A stretch of DNA of 38,985 bases, taken from assembly GCA_015478665.1 (NCBI GenBank), contig JADMII010000019.1, positions 1-38,985 on the forward strand, given 5' to 3'. Source of the stretch: Dehalococcoidia bacterium (GTDB taxonomy: Bacteria; Chloroflexota; Dehalococcoidia; DSTF01; JACRBR01). The notes under the pieces were generated by a model, which made no database searches, was not told where the DNA came from, and saw nothing but the letters and a program-made list of their open reading frames with translations. Positions 27,313-33,577 of this stretch are shown here, piece after piece. The translations under genes were made by a program, and so were the position numbers. Positions within the stretch are counted from its first letter, which is position 1. Each line of letters opens with the position of its first letter.

Positions 27313-27447
27313 CGGCAGCGCGTCTTCCTCATCGGCGCCCAATGCACGACAATGGGAACGCGCTCATCCGCGGGCGCCGCCGGACGCCCCGTGCCCGTGC
27401 CGATGATGCGTTCGCTCGCGCGTGAGCAGACAGGGGGAAATGCAGGG

Positions 27448-27765
27448 ATGCCAGAGTTCGTCACGATCCGGCGCTGGGCACTCAAGGAGGGCGCGTCCGA
27501 GCAGCAGCTCGTCGAACTCGTGCGCGACGCGATCATCCCGGCGTACAAGGAGCAGCCGGGTTGCCTCGACCTCGAGCTGCTGCGGACATCGGACGCCGGC
27601 TCGTATCTGGCGATCACACACTGGGCCGGACGGTCGTCATTCGACGCGTGGGCCGGACCGGAAGGGCAGACGTGGCGCGACCGCCACCGGACGACGCTCG
27701 AGCGCTGGCTGGAGTTGATGGCATTCCAGGCGGAATGGGACGCGGAAGAGCTGGCTTCGGGATGA
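27448..27765 (+). CDS. ABM-domain (antibiotic biosynthesis monooxygenase-like) protein
   Basis: A 105-residue ferredoxin-like-fold protein: EFVTIRRWALKEGASEQQLVELVRDAI (strand and helix), QPGCLDLELLRTSDAG, YLAITHWAGRSSFDAWAG and a C-terminal amphipathic helix. This pattern is typical of ABM/YgiN-like dimeric alpha-beta barrel proteins, which include heme-degrading and cofactor-free monooxygenases; many have no known reaction. The ATG at 27448 is chosen from the start of the fold. A GGGGG run and an AGGG lie upstream. Two other ABM-like sequences (one intact, one broken) lie within 3 kb, so this fold is locally repeated. Confidence 0.78.
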   Translation: MPEFVTIRRWALKEGASEQQLVELVRDAIIPAYKEQPGCLDLELLRTSDAGSYLAITHWAGRSSFDAWAGPEGQTWRDRHRTTLERWLELMAFQAEWDAEELASG

Positions 27766-27850
27766 GCGAGGGCCATGCCGCAGTCAGACATACGTTCGGC
27801 TCCGATTTCCGGAGTTGTCATGGTTCTTGTTACAGATTTCGCATGAGGAA

Positions 27851-27879
27851 TTGACACGTTCCCGCGCCCGGCGTAATAT
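27851..27879 (+). promoter_or_regulatory. Strong promoter of the zinc-ribbon gene leader
   Basis: TTGACA (27851-27856, perfect), 17-bp spacer, TAATAT (27874-27879, 4/6). It is an AT-rich island in GC-rich surroundings. The transcript should begin near 27886, about 270 bases before the next supported gene. Confidence 0.7.
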
Positions 27880-27885
27880 GTACGC

Positions 27886-28157
27886 GAAATCACAAACAGC
27901 CCTGCGGACGCCGTGGGGCTGTTCTGCCGACGAGGCAGTCGCCGTGCCCCGGGCCGGCATCCGGGGACGGGAGACGGCAGGATCCGTGCGACGGACCGGG
28001 TGAATCGTGCGGCGACCATCGCGCGCCGACACGAAGGGACATGAGCGCCCGAACCCGCGCCGCCTCCCGCAGGCGAAATGAAGGCCACATCCGGCGGACT
28101 GGTGGCCCGGCGCGCCACCGGCGAAGCGGCCCCATCGGGGTCCTGGAGGGGTACCTC
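27886..28157 (+). ncRNA. Long structured leader or independent small RNA, unknown class
   Basis: From the promoter to the zinc-ribbon start the RNA can fold into a row of stems: 27896-27922 (7 bp, ACAGCCC with GGGCTGT), 27924-27938 (5 bp), 27942-27970 (10 bp with one bulged G, CCGT-G-CCCCGG with CCGGGG-ACGG), 27983-27995 (5 bp), 28010-28028 (5 bp) and 28101-28119 (6 bp, GGTGGC with GCCACC). No convincing protein is encoded in it. The known classes considered (ydaO, cobalamin, RNase P, tmRNA, mini-ykkC) are not recognised. High GC favours chance stems, so compensatory changes in relatives are needed. Confidence 0.45.
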
Positions 28158-28364
28158 ATGAACAGCACCTTGCCTCGAAGCTGCCCGCGCTGCCGCGGCT
28201 CGATGATCGTCGAGCGCGACTGGTACGGCGCCTACAGTACCTGCCTTTGCTGCGGCTACGTCCACGAAGCCGTCTCGACGCCGCCCATCGAGCTCCTGGA
28301 AGAAGACGAGGGTCATCCGCGCCAGCGCCGGCGCCAGCCCTCCCACGGCAAGCTCCGGCTGTAG
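28158..28364 (+). CDS. Small zinc-ribbon protein
   Basis: A 68-residue protein with Cys9-x2-Cys12 (SCPRCRG) and Cys29-x2-Cys32 (TCLCCGYVHE), a classical zinc ribbon, joined by a short strand-turn (MIVERDWYGAY). The C-terminal half is acidic, then basic (QRRRQPSHGKLRL), and may bind nucleic acid. The start at 28158 is fixed by GGAGGGG seven bases upstream; the frame is open to an ATG at 28041 without a proper site. It follows a strong promoter and a structured leader, which suggests regulated expression. Its function is unknown. Confidence 0.65.
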   Translation: MNSTLPRSCPRCRGSMIVERDWYGAYSTCLCCGYVHEAVSTPPIELLEEDEGHPRQRRRQPSHGKLRL

Positions 28365-28498
28365 GGCCTTGGGTCGTCGAACCACGCGCGCGCCCGGCGT
28401 CACCGCATTGGTGGTAGCGCCGGCCTCTTCTCTCGCCCGGCACACCCGCGGTACGATGCCTCGGATGCGTTCCTCGCCGATCAGCGCACGGAGGCACG

Positions 28499-28822
28499 AT
28501 GCTCTACGTCCGCCTGTCCCTGATGACACCCAAGCCAGACGAAGCCGCCGTCGTCGCGGGCATCATCGATGACCTCCTCGCCGTCTACGCCGCGCAGCCC
28601 GGCTACATCACCGGCTACAGCCTGCGCTCGCCGGAGAGCGAGCAACTCGGACGCGTCACCGTCTGGCGGGACGCGGAGGCCGCAGACGCCGCCGCGCAGG
28701 TCCAGCACGTGCTCGCGCAGCGCGCCGAGCTGACACCGCTCGTCGAAGCGGACTCCCACCTCGAATGGTCGTTCGAGGCAGCGGCCGCGGATGAGTCGCT
28801 CGTGGCGCTCGTCGGGCGGTAA
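28499..28822 (+). CDS. ABM-like ferredoxin-fold protein
   Basis: A 107-residue protein: YVRLSLMTPKPDEAAVVAGIIDDLL, then YAAQPGYITGYSLRSPE, LGRVTVWRDAEAADAAAQ and a helix ending in HLEWSFEA. Strand-helix-strand-strand-helix-strand order and the Q-P-G-Y-I-x-G-Y segment fit the antibiotic biosynthesis monooxygenase-like dimeric barrel. The catalytic role cannot be read from it. The ATG at 28499 follows GGAGGCACG. It is the second intact ABM-like gene here and shows little direct identity to the one at 27448. Confidence 0.68.
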   Translation: MLYVRLSLMTPKPDEAAVVAGIIDDLLAVYAAQPGYITGYSLRSPESEQLGRVTVWRDAEAADAAAQVQHVLAQRAELTPLVEADSHLEWSFEAAAADESLVALVGR

Positions 28823-29096
28823 CCGGCGGCCGGGCGATTCAGCCTCTGCTCGGATCCCGCGCCGCGCGGCTGCCGCCCCGTGTTGCCGGTCGTCCTGACA
28901 TCTGGCCGTCGGCGCGACGCCCACTTCGTTCGCCCGGCGCGACGCGCGCGTCACAGCGACGGCGCTCTGGTGCGCCGCGATGGGGTTGTGCTGCGTCGCG
29001 CGGAGGCATCTCGAGCTTCGTCGGGGCGTGATGCGACGCACTCATCCGCGGCGGTGCGCGACCGCTGAGAGCGCGATCGGGGAGCGGCGCCCGCGC

Positions 29097-29327
29097 CTAC
29101 GCGACCGCCGGCACCGCGTCCTGCTCCTCGAGTGCGGCGAGCTCCTCGTCGGTGTTCGCCATCGTCCAGCCGACCCAGAAGGCGAGCGCGCTGACGATGC
29201 CGACGGCCGTGACGACTGGCAGCGCGATCGCCAGGTAGCTGCGCCGCATCACGGCGATCACCATCACCAGCATCTCCACCGATGATGCAATCATCATGAT
29301 CATGCCGAGCTGACGTGAGCGTCCCAT
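29097..29327 (-). CDS. Small two-helix membrane protein, unknown function
   Basis: A 76-residue protein with two hydrophobic segments, about residues 6-26 (LGMIMMIASSVEMLVMVIAV) and 31-54 (LAIALPVVTAVGIVSALAFW), joined by a short basic turn (MRRSY) and followed by an acidic tail (TDEELAALEEQD). GGAGG lies seven bases before the ATG. The start is 16 bp after the stop of the Trm112-like gene on the same strand, so the two very probably form an operon. No family recognised. Confidence 0.65.
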   Translation of the reverse strand: MGRSRQLGMIMMIASSVEMLVMVIAVMRRSYLAIALPVVTAVGIVSALAFWVGWTMANTDEELAALEEQDAVPAVA

Positions 29328-29343
29328 CGGTATCCTCCGGCGT

Positions 29344-29541
29344 CTAGGCGCCGCTCGTCGCCTTCCGCAGGTCCGGCGGCAGCAGATTCGGGATGCTGTC
29401 TTCGATCGGGTAGCGCTCGTCGCAGGCCGCGCAGTACAGCGTGCCGCGCACCACCTCGTCGTCCTTCTCCTCGTCGATGCTGAGGGTCAGCTCCCCCTTG
29501 CACATCGGGCAGGCGAGGATCTCCATCAAGTCCTTGCGCAT
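29344..29541 (-). CDS. Trm112-like small zinc-binding protein
   Basis: A 65-residue protein: MRKDLMEILACPMCKGELTL, a charged loop (DEEKDDEVVRG), TLYCAACDERYPIEDSIPNLLP and a short tail. The C-P-x-C and C-x-x-C pairs and the Y-P-I-x-D-x-I-P-x-L-L-P ending are those of Trm112/UPF0434 (YcaR) proteins. In eukaryotes and archaea Trm112 activates methyltransferases; in bacteria the partner is usually unknown. AGGAG lies before the ATG at 29541. It is the first gene of a two-gene unit with the small membrane protein. Confidence 0.88.
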   Translation of the reverse strand: MRKDLMEILACPMCKGELTLSIDEEKDDEVVRGTLYCAACDERYPIEDSIPNLLPPDLRKATSGA

Positions 29542-29790
29542 CGCGTCACTCCTGGCGTTCGCTGGTGCCGTCTCCGTGCGCAGTCTAGCAGCCATCCGCC
29601 GCCGGCGTCGAGATGCATGCGGAGGCAGGCAGCGATGCACGGCCGGTACAGCGCGCGGCTCACTGGCGGCTGGCGGGAGAGCGCCCGGCGGGGCCCGACT
29701 CCACGCCGGGCGACGGCGCGCGGCTCGTTCGGGACGGGCTCATCGCCATGCGAGAGGGCGCTCATACGATGCCTGGATCGATGCGTCGCG

Positions 29791-30366
29791 TCAACGCTGG
29801 ACCAGGTCCAGGAAGCCGTGGATGATGCGTGCCGTCGCGCCCCAGATCAGGTGGTCGCCGAAGCGATACGAGTACGTCATCATCGTCCGGCCCTGGTAGG
29901 TGCGCTCTTCGGCGACGACGTTCGCGGCGTGCTGGAGATGACGCAGCGGCACCTCGAGGATCTGCGCCACCTCGACCTCGCTGTGCACGAACGGATACGG
30001 CCCCGGCTGCGTGATCAGGCCGACGAACGGCCGCACGAGGAAGTCCGAGATCGTGACCATCTCGTCGAGCTGGCCGAAGAGTTCGACGTGCTCGCGCGCG
30101 ACGCCGATCTCCTCCCACGTCTCGCGCAGGGCGGTGACGCGCAGGTCGCCGTCGGCGGCATCGTAGCCGCCGCCGGGAAACGAGATCTGCCCCTTGTGGT
30201 GCTCGACGAGCTCCGAGCGCACGGTGAAGAGCACGGCGAGCTCGCCGGCGTGCTGGTACAGCGGCAGCAGCACCGCGGCGCGCGCCAGCGCCGGCTCGTC
30301 GATCGATGCCGGTCGGTAGGCGGCGACGCGGGCGCGGATGTCATCGAGCTGCGCCGGGCTGGGCAT
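29791..30366 (-). CDS. NUDIX hydrolase, CoA pyrophosphatase (NudL) type
   Basis: A 191-residue hydrolase expected to split CoA or acyl-CoA into 3',5'-ADP and phosphopantetheine parts. The NUDIX box runs from residue 65 to 89 with R81-E82-x-x-E85-E86-x-G; the first Glu of the classical box is replaced by an Asp-rich stretch (DAADGD), as is common in this subfamily. HHKGQISFPGGG just before the box matches the CoA-specific extension (H-x-G-Q-x-x-F-P-G-G). The start at 30366 gives a protein beginning MPSPAQLDDIRARV; its ribosome-binding site is weak. The broken ABM gene lies immediately upstream in the same direction. Confidence 0.87.
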   Translation of the reverse strand: MPSPAQLDDIRARVAAYRPASIDEPALARAAVLLPLYQHAGELAVLFTVRSELVEHHKGQISFPGGGYDAADGDLRVTALRETWEEIGVAREHVELFGQLDEMVTISDFLVRPFVGLITQPGPYPFVHSEVEVAQILEVPLRHLQHAANVVAEERTYQGRTMMTYSYRFGDHLIWGATARIIHGFLDLVQR

Positions 30367-30427
30367 CTCTGCAGTGTCGCCGTTCGACGGTTCAGGTGCG
30401 AGCGGCCCATCCTGCCACCCCGGGGTG

Positions 30428-30697
30428 TCACTGCAGCAGGTCGCGCGCCGTGCGGTACCAGCCGGTCCTGCGCCGGGTCGTCGGCGTTGGCGCGGCAGGC
30501 GTGCCCACTCCCGAAGGTCGCGGCCAGCCACCGCTCGTCGCTGGCGTCGACGAGGTGGGACGCGGCGAAGCCCTGATGTTCGGCGCGTGGCGCTCCTGCA
30601 GTCCTGTAGGCATCAAGTCGGCGATCGCCTGCTTCTTGCCTTCCTTCGCGCAGAGGCGGCCGACCGAACCAATCTGGTGCGCCTCCTCTCGCCGCAC
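30428..30697 (-). pseudogene. Frameshifted ABM-like monooxygenase gene
   Basis: Three pieces of one protein lie in two frames. The frame from 30697 gives IGSVGRLCAKEGKKQAIADL; the next frame continues with RAEHQGFAASHLVDASDERW, LAATFG and ACRANADDPAQDR; the first frame then resumes with WYRTARDLLQ and a stop at 30428. Joined, they read as a normal ABM/YgiN-like protein (G-R-L-x-A-K-x-G-K, a middle strand, D-P-A-Q-D-R-W-Y-R). The two shifts compensate (one base lost near 30594-30600, one extra C in the D-R-W codons near 30477). It could be a real pseudogene or two assembly errors. AGAGGAGG lies just upstream of the coding part. Confidence 0.55.
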
Positions 30698-30855
30698 GGT
30701 CGCGCATGTTGGATGCGGATCGTCGTCGGCGGCCGCCGGGCTTGCAACCGCTCGTCGTTCCAGGCAGTCGTGGCACGGGTCGAGTCCGCAGGTGCATTGC
30801 TGACGGGCGCCGATCGGGGGGAGGCCGCGTCGGCGGGGCGATGTGCGAGGAGCGG

Positions 30856-30884
30856 TTGACGCCTGTGCACCCTGGTGCTACGGT
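30856..30884 (+). promoter_or_regulatory. Possible promoter of the TetR gene
   Basis: TTGACG (30856-30861), 17-bp spacer, TACGGT (30879-30884, only 3/6). The expected start, near 30891, lies just before the palindrome. Confidence 0.4.
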
Positions 30885-30895
30885 GGCGATCGTAC

Positions 30896-30911
30896 TAGTG
30901 AGCGCTCACTA
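30896..30911. promoter_or_regulatory. TetR-type operator
   Basis: TAGTGAGCGCTCACTA, a perfect 16-bp palindrome 21 bp before the TetR start codon and overlapping the expected transcription start. Position and symmetry are those of an autoregulatory operator for a dimeric TetR protein. Confidence 0.75.
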
Positions 30912-30932
30912 ACAAGCTGGGATGGTGCGGCG

Positions 30933-31652
30933 ATGGTGACGACGAGGGCGCGCCGGCTGCCGGCCGAGAAGCGCAAGCGCCAGATCATCGAGAGCGCGCG
31001 GTCGGTGTTCGCCGGGCAGACGTACGCCAAGGTGGGCACGGCGGACCTGGCGAAGGCGGCGGGCATCTCCGAGCCGGCGCTCTACCGCCACTTCGCCGGC
31101 AAGAAGGAGCTCTTCGTCGCGACGCTGCGGGCGACGGCGCCGCGCCTGCTCAGGGTGTGGGAGGAGATCTCCTGCGACTACGACGATCCCATCGAGACGC
31201 TCTGGGCGATCGGCGTCTACTACTACGACCACCTCGACAGCCACACCGCCAACATGAAGCTGCAGTTCCGGGCGCTCTCCGAAGCCGACGACCCCGAGAT
31301 CCGGGCGGCGCTGCGCGAGAGCTTCGGCGCCTTCGTCGAGTTCGTCGCCGACACGCTGGAAGAGGGGAAGGCGCGCGGCATCGTGCGCGAGGACGTCGAC
31401 GCGCGGATAGTCGCCTGGCAGTTCCTCGGCATTGGCATGACGCTCGACATGATGCATGTGCTGGGCTTCTCCGGCGAGATGGACCGCGCCCGCGCGGCGA
31501 TCTGGGGACGGCTCTACCTCGATGCGGTGAAGCGCACGGCGGCCGGCGCGCCGACGTACCTCAGCGACCGGGCGCCGATGCGCGCGCCCGACGGCATCTG
31601 GTCGGCGCTCGGCGGCGAGACGCCGGCGTTCGTCGAGGGGGCGGTGGGATGA
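30933..31652 (+). CDS. TetR/AcrR-family transcriptional regulator
   Basis: A 239-residue regulator. The N-terminal HTH spans about residues 12-58: RKRQIIESARSVFAG, then YAKVGTADLAKAAGISEPAL and YRHFAGKKELF, the classical TetR pattern. The C-terminal domain is helical (WEEISCDYDDPIETLWAIG, ALRESFGAFVEFVADTLEEG) and would bind a ligand, likely an acyl-CoA or related compound given the genes that follow. The ATG at 30933 begins the protein just before the basic leader VTTRARRLPAEKRKR. It is divergent from the NUDIX gene and immediately upstream of the dehydrogenase cluster, which it may repress together with itself. Confidence 0.92.
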   Translation: MVTTRARRLPAEKRKRQIIESARSVFAGQTYAKVGTADLAKAAGISEPALYRHFAGKKELFVATLRATAPRLLRVWEEISCDYDDPIETLWAIGVYYYDHLDSHTANMKLQFRALSEADDPEIRAALRESFGAFVEFVADTLEEGKARGIVREDVDARIVAWQFLGIGMTLDMMHVLGFSGEMDRARAAIWGRLYLDAVKRTAAGAPTYLSDRAPMRAPDGIWSALGGETPAFVEGAVG

Positions 31653-31756
31653 TGACGGCTCGCGGGACGCCATCGGCTGTTGGTCAAGCGCGCGTTCTCC
31701 GCGCCCATCCGCCGCTGTCGCCTGCGCCATCCGCGGTTCCCCCCGCCCCGGCGCCG

Positions 31757-31784
31757 CCTCCGACCTCCGACCTCCGACGTCCGT
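31757..31784. repeat. 7-bp periodic repeat
   Basis: CCTCCGA three times in succession, then CGTCCGT, all in 7-bp phase. Pyrimidine-rich, between the TetR gene and the first dehydrogenase promoter. Confidence 0.75.
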
Positions 31785-31803
31785 CACCGTCGGCTCGTGG
31801 TCG

Positions 31804-31832
31804 TTGACGTAAACGTGAGGGTTTACGACAAT
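31804..31832 (+). promoter_or_regulatory. Promoter with inverted-repeat operator in its spacer, first acyl-CoA dehydrogenase
   Basis: TTGACG (31804-31809), 17-bp spacer and GACAAT (31827-31832). The spacer is almost entirely an inverted repeat: CGTAAAC (31808-31814), six bases, GTTTACG (31821-31827). The arms extend to 11 bp with one mismatch (31804-31831). A protein bound here would cover both promoter elements. The sequence differs from the TetR palindrome at 30896, so a different regulator may bind; it resembles the TTGACGTAAACG words reported for MerR-type regulators of branched-chain amino acid and fatty-acid breakdown. Confidence 0.65.
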
Positions 31833-31870
31833 GTGCGGGCTGTTCCCACGAGGCGGAAAGCAGGCTGAGC

Positions 31871-33088
31871 ATGGACTTCCACGACAGCGCGCCCGAAGCG
31901 TCGTTCCGCAGCGAAGTGCGCGCGTTCATCGCCGGGCAGTGCCCGCCGGGCATCCGGCGCCGCGGCCTCGGTGCGATGTTCGGCGGCGGCGGCTGGGACG
32001 ACATCCGCCTGGGCACGGAGGCCTATCGCCAGCTGAACGCCGACTGGGCGAAGAAGCTGGCGGATCGCGGCTGGATCGCGCCGGCCTGGCCGCAGGAGTA
32101 CGGCGGCGCGGGCATGACGGTGATGCAGCAGTTCATCTTCAACCAGGAGATGGCGGCGGCGGGCGCGCCGAAGGGCGGCAACTACGGCATCGGCACCGGC
32201 TGGGCGGGTCCGACGATCATCCTCTACGGCACCGAAGATCAGAAACAGCGGTACCTGCCGCCGATCGTCCGCGGCGAGGCGATCTGGTGCCAGGGTTTCA
32301 GCGAGCCCGGCGCCGGCTCGGACTTGGCATCGTTGCAGACGCGGGCGACGAAGGACGGCGACGACTACGTCGTCAACGGCCAGAAGATCTGGACGTCGGG
32401 CGCGCACGTCTCCGACTACATGATCCTGCTCGCCCGGACGGATCCGGAGGCGCCGAAGCACAAGGGCATCAGCTACTTCATCGTCGACATGAAGTCAGCA
32501 GGCATCGAGGTGCGGCCGCTGGTGAACATGGCCGGCAACCACGACTTCAACGAGGTGTTCTTCGAGAACGTGCGCGTGCCGAAGGAGAACCTGCTCGGCG
32601 AAGAGAACCGCGGCTGGTACGTCGGCACGACGACGCTGGACTTCGAGCGCAGCGGTATCGCGACGAGCGTCTCGCACGGGCTGATGGTGCGCGACCTGGC
32701 GGCGTTCGTGCGGGAGCATCGCGACGACGACTACGTCTCGAAGAGCCGCGCGCTGCGCCACGAGATCGCCGATCGCGCCGTCGAGTCGGAGGTGGAGCAG
32801 ATGCTCTGCACGCGCGTGGTATCGATGCAGAACCGCGGCCTCGTGCCGAACAAGGAGTCGTCGATCGCGAAGCTGTACTCATCGGAGCTGGACATCCGCA
32901 TCGCGGTGACGGCGATGCGTGCGCTGGGCGCCTACAGCCAGTTACGACGCGGGAGCGTGCGGGCGCAGTTCAACGGCAGGGCAGAGAGCGCGTACCTCTA
33001 CGCGACCACGAGCACCGTCGGAGGCGGCACGTCGGAGATCCAGCGGAACATCATCGCCGCGCGCGGACTGGGATTGCCGCGCGCGTGA
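31871..33088 (+). CDS. Acyl-CoA dehydrogenase, paralogue 1 of the cluster
   Basis: A 405-residue flavoprotein that introduces a trans-2 double bond into an acyl-CoA and passes electrons to ETF. Features: GWIAPAWPQEYGGAG (N-terminal helical domain), IWCQGFSEPGAGSDLASL (FAD/substrate strand), KIWTSGAHVSDY, ISYFIVDMKSAGIEVRPL and GGGTSEIQRNIIAARGLGLP at the end. The Glu376 position of medium-chain enzymes is Gly here. Glu259 in LDFERS is the likely base, at the site used by isovaleryl- and long-chain enzymes. An insertion of about ten Gly-rich residues (RRRGLGAMFGGGGWDD) makes it the longest paralogue. Its own promoter lies 40 bp upstream. Confidence 0.94.
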   Translation: MDFHDSAPEASFRSEVRAFIAGQCPPGIRRRGLGAMFGGGGWDDIRLGTEAYRQLNADWAKKLADRGWIAPAWPQEYGGAGMTVMQQFIFNQEMAAAGAPKGGNYGIGTGWAGPTIILYGTEDQKQRYLPPIVRGEAIWCQGFSEPGAGSDLASLQTRATKDGDDYVVNGQKIWTSGAHVSDYMILLARTDPEAPKHKGISYFIVDMKSAGIEVRPLVNMAGNHDFNEVFFENVRVPKENLLGEENRGWYVGTTTLDFERSGIATSVSHGLMVRDLAAFVREHRDDDYVSKSRALRHEIADRAVESEVEQMLCTRVVSMQNRGLVPNKESSIAKLYSSELDIRIAVTAMRALGAYSQLRRGSVRAQFNGRAESAYLYATTSTVGGGTSEIQRNIIAARGLGLPRA

Positions 33089-33097
33089 CGGCATACA

Positions 33098-33125
33098 GTC
33101 GCAGGTCGCACGTTGCAGGTCGGGT
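33098..33125. repeat. Left terminal repeat of an IVP-carrying element, 7-bp periodic
   Basis: GTCGCAG, GTCGCAC, GTTGCAG, GTCGGGT in phase. Bases 33098-33121 match the reverse complement of 33540-33563 at 20 of 24 positions. It begins nine bases after the stop of dehydrogenase 1. Confidence 0.75.
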
Positions 33126-33140
33126 CGACGGTGAGTTCGA

Positions 33141-33440
33141 GTGACATCCGCACGACGGCAGCGATACGGGCAGCTGGAGGTGCATCAGCGCGCGGGGGCG
33201 CCGGTGCGGCCCGTGCACGACCTCGGCGCCGGCCCCATCGTCCGGGCGTCAGGGTTCGCCAGCCGGATCGGTCGCGCCTGCACGTCCATTGCGACGAACA
33301 TCGCCGAGGGGCACCGGAAGCGACACTCGCCTCGCCACGTTGCAACTTCCTCACGATGGCGCCGGGGTCGACCGACGAAATGTCCGCGCAGTTGATATCG
33401 CCCGAGAGCCGGGCTGGATCACTGAGGAGGAGAAACATTC
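33141..33440 (+). pseudogene. Broken four-helix-bundle protein gene (23S rRNA IVP / Avd-like family)
   Basis: Three frames together spell one protein. From 33141: RYGQLEVHQRA, a degenerate middle, then SGFASRIGRACTSIATNIAEG. After one frameshift near 33345: FLTMAPGSTDEMSAQLI. After a second near 33397: IAREPGWITEEEKH. The family consensus has L-x-V-W-Q-x-A, then L-x-S-Q-I-R-R-A-x-x-S-I-x-x-N-I-A-E-G, then F-L-x-x-A-x-G-S-x-x-E-x-x-x-Q-L-x-x-A, then L-G-Y-I. These small proteins are found in rRNA intervening sequences, as Avd in diversity-generating retroelements, and widely as orphans; their function is poorly known. At least two frameshifts make this copy non-functional. Confidence 0.75.
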
Positions 33441-33532
33441 AGATTCGTCGCCGGGTATCGCGTGGTTGCGCGTCGACTCAGGCAACTCATTCGATACGGG
33501 CGTTCAGGTGGTGAACGGGCCGGAATACGCAG

Positions 33533-33567
33533 GACCTGAGACCTGCGACATGCCACATGCGACAGGA
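33533..33567. repeat. Right terminal repeat of the IVP-carrying element, 7-bp periodic
   Basis: GACCTGA, GACCTGC, GACATGC, CACATGC, GACAGGA in phase; the inverted partner of 33098-33121. The final AGGAG is also the ribosome-binding site of dehydrogenase 2. Confidence 0.75.
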
Positions 33568-33577
33568 GTGAAACGAC

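Larger units (their letters stand above)
33098..33563. mobile_element. Candidate small non-autonomous element with terminal inverted repeats
   Basis: A 466-bp unit bounded by 24-bp imperfect inverted repeats (20/24) and filling the gap between dehydrogenases 1 and 2. Inside is one decayed gene of the four-helix-bundle/23S rRNA intervening-sequence protein family. No transposase is present and no target-site duplication is obvious. The right end abuts the ribosome-binding site of the next gene. Confidence 0.5.

Noticed and set aside
25438-27342. A 634-residue version of the CoA-transferase
   Set aside because: The extra N-terminal part has no domain and crosses the promoter TATAAT; GGAGG supports the start at 26640.
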